A stretch of DNA of 64,000 nt from the NCBI RefSeq assembly GCF_003967555.1, contig NZ_BIFS01000001.1, positions 3,100,001 to 3,164,000 on the forward strand. Direction: 5' to 3'. A program made the translations under genes and the position numbers. Positions 56,856-64,000 of this stretch are shown here, piece after piece (positions within the stretch are counted from its first letter, which is position 1; the number at the start of each line of letters is the position of its first letter). The stretch comes from Dictyobacter kobayashii (GTDB lineage Bacteria > Chloroflexota > Ktedonobacteria > Ktedonobacterales > Ktedonobacteraceae). Under the pieces are notes generated by a model that saw only the letters and a program-made list of their open reading frames with translations, ran no database searches and was not told the origin of the DNA.

Positions 56856-58925
56856 ATGGCTCTCCCAATAGGTACTGTCCTTGACGGAAAATTTAAGATT
56901 GTGCAGATTCTTGGCGAAGGTGGTATGGGCACCGTCTATAAAGTTGAACAGATCGGAACCCCGCCAGGTACTCCTCCCTATTATTATGCTGTCAAAGAAC
57001 TGCTCATCAGTCCCAATACCAGCGAAGAAGATCGCAAAGCGGCCATTGACCGTTTTAATAAAGAGATAGCCCTGCTACGGGGTTTGAAGCACCCACGGAT
57101 TGCCGCCTTGATGCTCCCTTTTCAGGAGCGTGGCAATTACTACTTTGTGATGGAATTTGTGCCCGGGCGTAGTCTGGAGAAGATCTTAGAGACCTCCAAA
57201 GGACCACTGCCCGAGGAACAGGTAATCAAGTGGATGGTGCAGGTATGTGAAGCTCTGACCTATATTCATACACGTAATCCCCCCATCATTTTGCGAGATT
57301 TAAAACCCGGAAATATTATGGTTTCACTTGATGATGAGGTACAACTGATTGATTTCGGCATCGCACGCCGTTTCGATCCAAACAAACGAACCAACACCGA
57401 AAATCTCGGGACAATCTCGTATGCCTCACCCGAGCACCTTGGTTCGATTACGATGCCCGGTCAGCGACGTTCCGCCCAGAATCCAGGCAAATTAGTTCAG
57501 ACAGATGCACGCTCCGACATTTATTCGCTGGGAGCGACCATGTATCATCTGTTGACAAACTACGAGCCTGATCCAATTCAAACTCCTCCACAGGGAAGTG
57601 TGCTGGCGAAAAATCCCCGTCTGAGGACCATCCAATTAGGGAACAAAACGCTATGTCCTGTTGAACAGGTTATCATTAAAGCCATGCAGCAAGATCCTGC
57701 CCAGCGTTTTCAGAGTGCCGAAGCTATGCGTGTTGCTTTAACACAATGTCTACCCAATGCAGCACCGACAACGATTCAAATTCCTGCCATTTCGCCCAGC
57801 TCTACGATTATTGTGCAGCCGGTGGGAAATGCAGCAGCCAGTACCGCGGGCGGCATTATCTGCCCCAAATGCGGCTTCCAGAATCGAGCGGGCGCAAAGT
57901 TTTGTAAGCGCGACGGACAGCCATTGATCCAGGGTATGACGATCGCACCACCACAGATACGTGCCCAGGCTGCGCGAGCACCAATTCAGGCCCGACCAGT
58001 GCAACAGCCTGTTCAATCTCGATCCATACCATCGCAACCTATTAAGGCCCGACCCGTACAATCAAATGGGAGCATGCAGGCTCGCCCTGCGCAACCGATT
58101 CGAGCCCGTCCGGTAACGACACCAGCGGCTACGGACCCGATGGTTGCGTATCGTGCGGGTCTACAGGCCCTGGCCAACAAAAATTATACTGAGGCCATTC
58201 GCCAGTTTATGCTCGCAAAAAATCAAGGGGTAGCAGCCTATGATGCGCTCTATAATCTGGGGCGCGTCTATCGTCAGTATGGGCAATCGGTGCGTGAGGC
58301 AAATCCCAGGCTCTTCAAGGAAAATATGAAGCATGCGGCTGAATATTTTGAAGAGGCTTTGCGCGTCAAGCCTGATGCCCTGGATGCCCGTTTTCAACTT
58401 GGGATGTGTTATCGAGATCTGGCCCTTTATCCCCTGGCGATGGCGGCCTTTAAAAAGGCGCAGGCAACTGCCCCTGATGATCCGGCTGTCTACTATCAAC
58501 TGGGCCTGGTGGCCTCGGAGCAAGGGTTGACCAGCGAGGCGGTCTCCTACCTGAAGCAAGGGTTGGAGATTAACCCCGATCATGCGTTAATCTTAATAGC
58601 ATTGGGTCGCATCTATACTGATATGAAGAATCAACTTCCTGCTGCTATTTCCTCTCTGTTCCATGCCACACAGATTGACCCCACTTTATGGGAGGCCTGG
58701 TATGAGCTGGGACGTGCTCATATGAAGGAAAAGGAATGGAATCATGCCTTAAGTGCTCTGCGTCGGGCACAGAAGGTCAATATAAATTCTGCATCCATCT
58801 ATAGCGCGATGGCAACCTGTTTTTTCAACTTAAAAAAGAAGTCGGATGCACGACAGATGGTGAGCGAGGCACTACAGCGCGATCCAAAAAATGCCGAGGC
58901 TATCCGTTTACAAAAACAACTCTAA
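56856..58925 (+). CDS. Ser/Thr protein kinase with zinc-ribbon and TPR domains
   Basis: 689 residues. Kinase domain 1-290: Gly-loop LGEGGMGTVYKV (19-30), Lys47, catalytic loop ILRDLKPGNIM (the usual His of HRD is Leu), DFG in LIDFGIARRF (166-168) and SYASPEHL. A zinc-ribbon follows at about 345-366 (CPKCGFQNRAG, KFCKRDGQPL), in which the fourth ligand is Asp rather than Cys. A Pro/Gln/Arg-rich low-complexity region with repeated QARP/RARP units covers about 370-430, then TPR repeats run from 440 to the end. No TM helix, so it is soluble, unlike PknB types. It sits between two PP2C genes; partners are probably bound through the TPRs. Confidence 0.93.
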   Translation: MALPIGTVLDGKFKIVQILGEGGMGTVYKVEQIGTPPGTPPYYYAVKELLISPNTSEEDRKAAIDRFNKEIALLRGLKHPRIAALMLPFQERGNYYFVMEFVPGRSLEKILETSKGPLPEEQVIKWMVQVCEALTYIHTRNPPIILRDLKPGNIMVSLDDEVQLIDFGIARRFDPNKRTNTENLGTISYASPEHLGSITMPGQRRSAQNPGKLVQTDARSDIYSLGATMYHLLTNYEPDPIQTPPQGSVLAKNPRLRTIQLGNKTLCPVEQVIIKAMQQDPAQRFQSAEAMRVALTQCLPNAAPTTIQIPAISPSSTIIVQPVGNAAASTAGGIICPKCGFQNRAGAKFCKRDGQPLIQGMTIAPPQIRAQAARAPIQARPVQQPVQSRSIPSQPIKARPVQSNGSMQARPAQPIRARPVTTPAATDPMVAYRAGLQALANKNYTEAIRQFMLAKNQGVAAYDALYNLGRVYRQYGQSVREANPRLFKENMKHAAEYFEEALRVKPDALDARFQLGMCYRDLALYPLAMAAFKKAQATAPDDPAVYYQLGLVASEQGLTSEAVSYLKQGLEINPDHALILIALGRIYTDMKNQLPAAISSLFHATQIDPTLWEAWYELGRAHMKEKEWNHALSALRRAQKVNINSASIYSAMATCFFNLKKKSDARQMVSEALQRDPKNAEAIRLQKQL

Positions 58926-58937
58926 AGGAGGGCAGCA

Positions 58938-60965
58938 ATGCTCTGTCCGTTGTGTCATACACAAAATCGTGACAATGCCAAATTCTGTAAAGGTTGTGGT
59001 CAGCCATTGGCGGTCGAAGTGGTGGCCGGGGCACAGCCGGAAGCAGAGGAGCAGCAGGAGACTGCGAATCAGGCTCAGATGCAGGAGACGCCGCCACCCT
59101 CCTCTCATGCTGAAGAGGCTGCCCGGGTAGAGTCATCACCTGCGCAGGATGAAGCTAACGCAACCGCGGCACCTTCGTCTGAGACGCCTCCCTCTGAGCA
59201 TGGAGAAACGAGCAATGGGCAAGGAGAAGCCGAGGCAGATCGTGAGGATGTCAGCCAGGCGCCGACGCAGATTCTGACCCAGCAGCAGATGCTGGCCTTT
59301 CATGCGCGTCGCTGGCAGCAGGATGTTGAGCGTGAGCGCCAGTCTGGTACAACTTACGATGATATCGCGGATGCCCCGACAATACTGATTACTCCGGGCT
59401 CTACACATGAGCAGGAAGCTAATCCAACGGCTGCCGGAACGCCACCCGATATAGCGGATATGCCCACTACTATCTACCAGCATGCGACCCCTGCGTCCGA
59501 AGACCCTGCTCCCGTGCATGAGCAGGTTACGCAGGTGCCCTCCGCGGCCTCTGAGAGCAATAGGACCGAGCCAGTTGCGTCTATTCCAGAAAAGGCAGAG
59601 GTGCGGCAGCAGGCCACGCTGAATAATCAGAATAATGAACAGGCGGACAATGTAGAGGTTTCCACTCCGCAGGAAGAGGCTTCTGCAGTGCCTGCGAAGG
59701 AGGATAACTTGGAGCCTACCATGAATGAAGGCGAATTAGAACCGACCGCTGATCAGCAACCGCAATCCAACGCAACCGAAAACGAGGCTGAGGCCCCTGT
59801 TGCTGGCAGTTCAGAGAGTCTACCGCTCTTAGAAGTAGGCAATACGATTGGTGGACGTTATGAGGTGACGCAGGTCCTCAACGCCGCCGAGAACGAAAAT
59901 ACATATATCGTGACTGATCGACAGGGGTATCAGCACTGCTGGAACTGCGGTTCCGAGCAAAATTCTGAGGGCGACGAGTTCTGTATCGACTGCGGTGCCG
60001 AACTACTGAATGCGACTTACATCCTGCATGAGTATCCTTTGTCCTCGCAGCAAGGTGGAGAAGCCCAGGTTTTGCAAGGGGTTATCATGAATACCTTTGT
60101 CGATGAGGGAGCTACCTACGTTGTCGAGCAACCACAGGCATCACAGAGCGCCTTCCCCAATGGTGTGCATCTGATAGCGGCCTGTGACTCTGACGCTGGC
60201 ACTGTAAGGCGTAGCGAGGCCAATGAGGATAGCACGATGACCCTGGCCTTTGAGCGTGTCCATGAATCGATTGCCTCGCCTGTGGGCCTGTTTGTGGTCG
60301 CGGACGGTATGGGTGGCCATGCGAACGGACAGGGCGCGAGCCGCATGACGATTGGCTTGATTGCCGAGCGTGTTACCCGTGAGTTATTGTTGGCTCCCCT
60401 GCAAACAGAAAAAGCAGGCGAAGAGGTAGCCAAAACTGACGACGAGACCTACAAAGAGCTCCTACGGGGAGCCATTGAAGATGCCAATACCACCCTCTGC
60501 CAGACCAATCAAAAAGATAAATCCGACATGGGTTCAACTTTGACTGGTTTTATGATTGTAGGGGATCATGCGTATATCTTCAACGTAGGCGATAGTCGTA
60601 CGTATATGTTACGAGATGAAAAACTTTATCAATTGACCAATGATCATTCACTGGTCGGCCAGCTGGTCGCTGGTGGTTTGATCGAGCCAGATGAAGTCTA
60701 TACCCATCCGCAGCGTAACCAGATTTTCCGCAGCATTGGGGATAAACAGAACGTGCAGGTAGATCTCTTTACCCAGCAGGTTCATCCCGGCGACATTCTC
60801 TTAAGTTGCTCGGATGGATTGTGGGAAATGATTCGGGATCCGCAGATTGCTGAAATACTCAATCAAGCACCAGATCCACAGGCCGCCTGCGCGCAATTGA
60901 TAGAGACCGCGAATGCCAATGGCGGAGAAGATAATGTCAGCGCCGTTGTTGTTTTTATACGCTAA
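58938..60965 (+). CDS. Zinc-ribbon PP2C phosphatase with vestigial kinase N-lobe
   Basis: 675 residues. A zinc-ribbon (residues 3-24, CPLCHTQNRD...FCKGCGQPL) begins the protein. A long acidic disordered region contains two copies of DIADxPT (142-148, 171-177). At about 298-330 a segment LEVGNTIGGRYEVTQVLNAAENENTYIVTDRQG mimics a kinase N-lobe with no glycine loop. It runs into a second zinc-ribbon (HCWNCGSEQNSEGDEFCIDCG, 333-352). The PP2C domain is about 410-675, with DGMGGHANGQGAS, NVGDSRTYML and CSDGLWEMI. Its ribosome site GGAGG follows the kinase stop by a few bases, so the genes are cotranscribed. Confidence 0.88.
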   Translation: MLCPLCHTQNRDNAKFCKGCGQPLAVEVVAGAQPEAEEQQETANQAQMQETPPPSSHAEEAARVESSPAQDEANATAAPSSETPPSEHGETSNGQGEAEADREDVSQAPTQILTQQQMLAFHARRWQQDVERERQSGTTYDDIADAPTILITPGSTHEQEANPTAAGTPPDIADMPTTIYQHATPASEDPAPVHEQVTQVPSAASESNRTEPVASIPEKAEVRQQATLNNQNNEQADNVEVSTPQEEASAVPAKEDNLEPTMNEGELEPTADQQPQSNATENEAEAPVAGSSESLPLLEVGNTIGGRYEVTQVLNAAENENTYIVTDRQGYQHCWNCGSEQNSEGDEFCIDCGAELLNATYILHEYPLSSQQGGEAQVLQGVIMNTFVDEGATYVVEQPQASQSAFPNGVHLIAACDSDAGTVRRSEANEDSTMTLAFERVHESIASPVGLFVVADGMGGHANGQGASRMTIGLIAERVTRELLLAPLQTEKAGEEVAKTDDETYKELLRGAIEDANTTLCQTNQKDKSDMGSTLTGFMIVGDHAYIFNVGDSRTYMLRDEKLYQLTNDHSLVGQLVAGGLIEPDEVYTHPQRNQIFRSIGDKQNVQVDLFTQQVHPGDILLSCSDGLWEMIRDPQIAEILNQAPDPQAACAQLIETANANGGEDNVSAVVVFIR

Positions 60966-61062
60966 TAGCTGTGTTATCCGTCTCAGTAATCAACCGGGGC
61001 ACGGGCAGGACTGAAGCCTATTAATGGCAACAGGCTACCCGCCCTGTTGGTGAACGGATTTA

Positions 61063-61071
61063 TGATATACT
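61063..61071 (+). promoter_or_regulatory. Extended -10 element upstream of the VWA gene
   Basis: TGATATACT (TGn plus TATACT), 36 bp before the VWA start, identical to the element before prs. No -35 at good spacing. Confidence 0.4.
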
Positions 61072-61107
61072 AGGGAGCCAGCCGAATGCGAAAGGAGCAG
61101 ATGTAAT

Positions 61108-62346
61108 ATGCCCGGAGAGGTAACCCTGGTCCACCAACTTGGAAAAGACTATATGCCCGTAACTGGTGGAAGCCAGCTTGCATATCTTTTATTAGAAGCC
61201 AAACCGACGGCTTTAATGGCACAGGTACGGATGCCATTGAACTTTGCCCTGGTGATTGACCATTCTGGCTCGATGAAGGGAGCCAAGCTGAGGAATGTGC
61301 GCGAAGCCGTGAAGATGGTTATTGATCGTCTTGAGCCCAGCGATTACATCTCAGTGGTCATCTTTGATGATACTGCGCAGGTCATTATCCCATCTATGCC
61401 TGCCAATGACAAACCAGGTATGAAAGCAGCCATTGATCGTATTCAGGATGCCGGTGGTACCACCATGTCCCTGGGCATGATTCAAGGGCTCGGTGAGCTA
61501 CGCCGCTGGAATATTCCTAACGCAGTCAATCGCATGATCCTTTTGACTGATGGCGTAACATACGGTGATACTGATCGTTGCCGCCAGCTGGCGCGTGAAG
61601 CTGCCTCCTCTGGCATCTCGATCTATCCTCTGGGCATTGGCTCTGACTGGGATGAAGGATTGCTGGACGATGTCGGCCAACTGAGCGGTGGCCTGCCAGC
61701 TGAGTTTATTCGCACCCCAGCCGATGCTATGGCCATCTTTGAGCAACAGCTTCAGAGCGCCGTTGCCGTTGCTGTGCGCAATGCCACCGTAACCCTGCGT
61801 CTGCCAACAGGCGTCACACCTCGCAAAGCGGTCAAAGTCTTGCCGCTCATTCGTGATGTAGATGCCTCATCGTTGTCAGATCGTCAGGTCGTGATCAATC
61901 TTGGAGACCTTGAGAAGGATACCGCGCAATCAGTTTTGATCGAACTTATGATTGATCCACGACCCGCGGGACTCTTCCGCATCGCACAGGCTGAGCTTAC
62001 CTATGATGTGCCTCTGGTTGGATTGACGAGTGAAAAGATCCGCGAAGATATTAAGGTTACATTCAGCAATGATCCTAATCAAACTTCGCAGGTAAATGCC
62101 CTGGTCATGAATTTCGCCGAAAAATCCAATGCGCAGCGCTTAGTAACCCGCATTCTGGATGAATATAAACGCACTGGTAAAGCGACTACCAAGATCGCTC
62201 CCAATGTTACCCGTGTGCTGGATGCTGAAACGCTCTCTGCGATCGAACAAATCAATCAGGGTCAGCAAATTTCTCAAGAACAAGTAAAATCAATCGGAAA
62301 TAAGACACGTAAACTCACACAGCGATTAGATGATCTTCTTCCGTAA
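61108..62346 (+). CDS. VWA-domain protein
   Basis: 412 residues with a von Willebrand factor A domain from about 45 to 220. The metal-ion adhesion site is D51-x-S53-x-S55 in VIDHSGSMKG, with a second site at DAGGTTMSLG and LLTDGVTYGD. A beta-rich domain follows (about 225-335) and a helical C-terminus of about 75 residues ends the protein. No signal peptide or TM helix, so it is probably cytoplasmic. The VWA domain likely binds a partner in a metal-dependent way within the kinase/phosphatase/FHA group. AAAGGAG precedes ATG 61108. Confidence 0.88.
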   Translation: MPGEVTLVHQLGKDYMPVTGGSQLAYLLLEAKPTALMAQVRMPLNFALVIDHSGSMKGAKLRNVREAVKMVIDRLEPSDYISVVIFDDTAQVIIPSMPANDKPGMKAAIDRIQDAGGTTMSLGMIQGLGELRRWNIPNAVNRMILLTDGVTYGDTDRCRQLAREAASSGISIYPLGIGSDWDEGLLDDVGQLSGGLPAEFIRTPADAMAIFEQQLQSAVAVAVRNATVTLRLPTGVTPRKAVKVLPLIRDVDASSLSDRQVVINLGDLEKDTAQSVLIELMIDPRPAGLFRIAQAELTYDVPLVGLTSEKIREDIKVTFSNDPNQTSQVNALVMNFAEKSNAQRLVTRILDEYKRTGKATTKIAPNVTRVLDAETLSAIEQINQGQQISQEQVKSIGNKTRKLTQRLDDLLP

Positions 62347-62367
62347 TACAATTATATGGGGTACCAT

Positions 62368-62447
62368 CATGAATCATCCCTTGGTGTTCGGGTGGTGCAG
62401 GAGGTTTTCCTCCTGTGGGGGTGGGGTAAGGGGATAGATGATTCATG
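62368..62447 (+). other. Inverted repeat between the VWA and FHA genes
   Basis: Perfect 11-bp outer arms (62368-62378 and 62437-62447) enclose a CAGGAGG/CCTCCTG hairpin. It may be a terminator or an attenuator before the FHA gene. Confidence 0.5.
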
Positions 62448-62508
62448 TTCGATTAGAAGACAAATCACATTGAGTAAATAAAAATAAGGCAGAGGAAGGA
62501 AAATTCTT

Positions 62509-63207
62509 ATGTCGGTACGATGCTCTTTAGGCCATGAAAATCCAGATGGATCAGCATTCTGTGACGAATGTGGCGAACCTCTGAACAGCGCAGCCCCTGA
62601 TGCTTCGGCACAGGCAGCAGCGGCACCCGCAGCGGCACCAGTTTCCGCAGCAGCGGCACCCGCGAATGCGGCGCCAGCATCCGCTGGAACTCAGACATGC
62701 CCATCCTGCGGAGCAGAAAATCCTGCCGGTGAGGCTTTTTGTTCTAACTGCGGGGTTAGCCTGTTAGGCGCGCCAGCCGCAGTGTCAGCACCACCAGCAG
62801 CTGAGCCTGCCGCACCTGTTGCGGTTGCGCAACCTGACCAGCAGCAGCCAGCAGCGGCCGCTCCGGCCGCCGCTCCAACAGCTTTGCAGGCTAGATTGAT
62901 CGTTGAGGCGGACAACCAGGAATTCGATCTCAGCGGAAAAGACATTATTACCATTGGACGCGAAGATCCTGTCAGCAACATCTATCCAGATGTCGACCTG
63001 ACACCTCATGGTGGTGAAGAGGGTGGTGTCTCTCGCCTACATGCGCGTATCTTTGTTGAGAATGGCCAATATATGCTAGAGGACGAAAACAGCACAAACT
63101 TTACGTTCCTCAATCGTCAGCGTCTGGCCGGAAAGACACCAACCGCGCTCAATGACAACGACGAGGTCCGTCTCGGACGTGTCCTCTTACGGTTCAAAAC
63201 CCCGTAA
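62509..63207 (+). CDS. Zinc-ribbon FHA-domain protein
   Basis: 232 residues. Two zinc-ribbon motifs, at about 4-24 (RCSLGHENPDGSAFCDECG, where His replaces the second Cys) and 63-84 (TCPSCGAENPAGEAFCSNCG), are joined by Ala/Pro-rich linkers. A C-terminal FHA domain (about 130-232) follows, with phosphothreonine-binding residues in ITIGREDPV, GVSRLHARIF and EDENSTNFTFLNRQ. It is expected to read phosphothreonine on proteins modified by the cluster's kinase. GAGGAAGGA precedes ATG 62509. The shared zinc-ribbon style ties it to the kinase and second PP2C. Confidence 0.9.
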   Translation: MSVRCSLGHENPDGSAFCDECGEPLNSAAPDASAQAAAAPAAAPVSAAAAPANAAPASAGTQTCPSCGAENPAGEAFCSNCGVSLLGAPAAVSAPPAAEPAAPVAVAQPDQQQPAAAAPAAAPTALQARLIVEADNQEFDLSGKDIITIGREDPVSNIYPDVDLTPHGGEEGGVSRLHARIFVENGQYMLEDENSTNFTFLNRQRLAGKTPTALNDNDEVRLGRVLLRFKTP

Positions 63208-63246
63208 GAAAACTTTTATCAGACCAGGACTTTTTGATTGCATCAG

Positions 63247-63291
63247 GTAGAGAGGCGGGTAGTGAATTCCCTGTTCGCCTGGCCTCTCTAC
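63247..63291 (+). terminator. Hairpin downstream of the FHA gene
   Basis: GTAGAGAGGC (63247-63256) pairs with GCCTCTCTAC (63282-63291), with a smaller inner stem, 40 bp after the stop codon. Confidence 0.6.
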
Positions 63292-63390
63292 AAGTATCAC
63301 GCACTGATTTTGTTGGTTGGAAGGGATGCGAAAAGCCTCACAGCCAGGTAACATTTGGTGAAAAGTCCTGCAGTAAATCAGCCTGTAGAA

Positions 63391-63419
63391 TTGACAGTAC
63401 GACTGATACTCGATATAAT
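63391..63419 (+). promoter_or_regulatory. Consensus promoter of rpmH-rnpA
   Basis: A perfect TTGACA (63391-63396), 17-bp spacer and perfect TATAAT (63414-63419), about 39 bp before rpmH. The best promoter match in the window, fitting a highly expressed ribosomal gene. Confidence 0.9.
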
Positions 63420-63457
63420 CTACGGGATATCTTGAGTGGAGGCTAAGAAAGGGTCTT

Positions 63458-63592
63458 ATGAAACGCACCTGGCAACCAAAACGCATTCCGCGTAAACGCG
63501 AACACGGTTTTATGAAACGTATGTCCACCCGCAATGGACGTCGTGTGCTCAAGTCTCGCCGCGCCAAAGGGCGCTGGAGCTTGACTGTCTAG
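63458..63592 (+). CDS. rpmH: Ribosomal protein L34
   Basis: 44 residues, strongly basic. It starts [20 protein letters not shown] and ends [11 protein letters not shown], with [19 protein letters not shown] matching the family. The L34 gene is normally followed by rnpA, as here (18-bp gap). Strong promoter upstream. Confidence 0.96.
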   Translation: MKRTWQPKRIPRKREHGFMKRMSTRNGRRVLKSRRAKGRWSLTV

Positions 63593-63610
63593 TTTTAGAC
63601 AGGCATTATT

Positions 63611-64000
63611 GTGGCACTCAACCGTGCGTTACGCTTACGTAAGAATAGTGATTTCCAGCGAGTAAGGCAGCAGGGAGGCAGTATAGCGTCCCGGCTGCTT
63701 ATCCTCGCGTGGAAGCCCAATGATCAAGCTACACTGCGTGTTGGCTTTGTCGTAAGTAAACGCATTTCAAAACGCGCAGTTCAGCGAAATTATATCAAAC
63801 GGCTACTAGCAGAGGCGGTTCGCTCTCTTTTAGTGGATATTCCACCAGGATGGGATATAGTTTTTAGTGCAAGAAATCAGATCGTTGGTGTACGCTTACC
63901 TGTGTTGATGCAGGATGTATCTACATTGTTACGTCGAGCGCGGCTTCTGGCGAACTCCCCACATGTGGAGTCAGCGGAGTTGAATACACGCAAGGGTTCT
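63611..64000 (+). CDS. rnpA: Ribonuclease P protein component (partial, runs off right edge)
   Basis: 130 codons from GTG 63611 with no stop in the window. LRLRKNSDFQRVRQQGGSIAS at the start and VGFVVSKRISKRAVQRNYIKRLLAEAVR (the RNR-type RNA-binding motif) identify the protein that assists the RNase P RNA in tRNA 5' processing. The extra C-terminal residues (beyond about 115) make it longer than a typical RnpA. The true end is outside the window. Confidence 0.92.
   Translation, partial: MALNRALRLRKNSDFQRVRQQGGSIASRLLILAWKPNDQATLRVGFVVSKRISKRAVQRNYIKRLLAEAVRSLLVDIPPGWDIVFSARNQIVGVRLPVLMQDVSTLLRRARLLANSPHVESAELNTRKGS

Noticed and set aside
1..64000. tRNA, rRNA and tmRNA genes
   Set aside because: No T-arm GTTCGA-type motif with a matching cloverleaf, and no rRNA-like stretch was recognised by eye. 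A tRNAscan run could still find one.

Overview
The window looks like a chromosomal segment of a Ktedonobacteria-type Chloroflexota. This is inference from style and content: moderate GC, large secreted and multidomain proteins, tandem FemAB-like transferases, a CopC-CopD-type membrane protein, DUF2079 and GT39 membrane proteins, a zinc-ribbon/Ser-Thr-kinase/PP2C/FHA signalling cluster, several IS elements and long intergenic palindromes. No rRNA, tRNA or CRISPR array was recognised.

Layout. 1-1213: 5' part of a multi-pass membrane sensor-like gene running off the left edge. 1411-5290: operon for lipid-linked sugar transfer (GT39 transferase, GtrA flippase-like, GT2 polyprenyl-phosphate sugar synthase). 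5496-9852: vanadium-haloperoxidase/PAP2-like protein, CopC-CopD, and a DUF4388 protein. 10232-12574: a polysaccharide deacetylase split at codon 5 by an IS66-family element. 12689-16929: cytidylate-kinase-like protein, three small membrane proteins, a MOSC protein and an APC permease. 17414-21236: MerR-controlled ABC exporter operon. 21261-22804: second IS66 copy. 22943-25886: secreted GH5 glycanase with three malectin-like modules behind a double LacI-type operator. 25991-35167: DUF4291, a remnant gene, a foldback element, GNAT, two FemAB-like genes, a 1332-residue TPR protein and YajQ. 35392-37007: ISKra4-like IS. 37142-41711: hypothetical gene, helicase-associated protein, ispH, a lone HemA-like domain and a methyltransferase. 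42065-47175: Rrf2-sufC-sufD-sufS-sufU-Rieske operon. 47576-55617: YdjM-like hydrolase, DUF2079, YggT, amidase, prs and der. 55939-63207: phospho-signalling cluster (PP2C, kinase-TPR, zinc-ribbon PP2C, VWA, zinc-ribbon FHA). 63458-64000: rpmH and the start of rnpA, a pair that commonly lies near dnaA and oriC.

Two observations affect how the annotation should be read. First, ten apparent frameshifts in nine genes (CopCD twice, DUF4388, IS66 copy 1, APC, ABC permease, sufC, sufD, YdjM-like, amidase) are each repaired by adding one G/C to a G or C run. The second IS66 copy carries exactly the extra G that copy 1 lacks. This pattern argues for homopolymer undercalls in the assembly rather than a burst of pseudogenes. 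Second, insertions can be read precisely: both IS66 copies have perfect 8-bp target duplications and the ISKra4-like element has a perfect 9-bp one. The first IS66 copy sits inside the signal-peptide codons of the deacetylase.

The most system-like region is 55939-63207. A kinase, two PP2C phosphatases, a VWA protein and an FHA reader lie in the same direction with little spacing. The kinase, one phosphatase and the FHA protein all carry related zinc-ribbon modules, suggesting one physical signalling assembly. Convergent and 3'-end intergenic spaces carry long near-perfect palindromes, two of which share an arm core, which looks like a recurring extragenic palindrome or terminator family.
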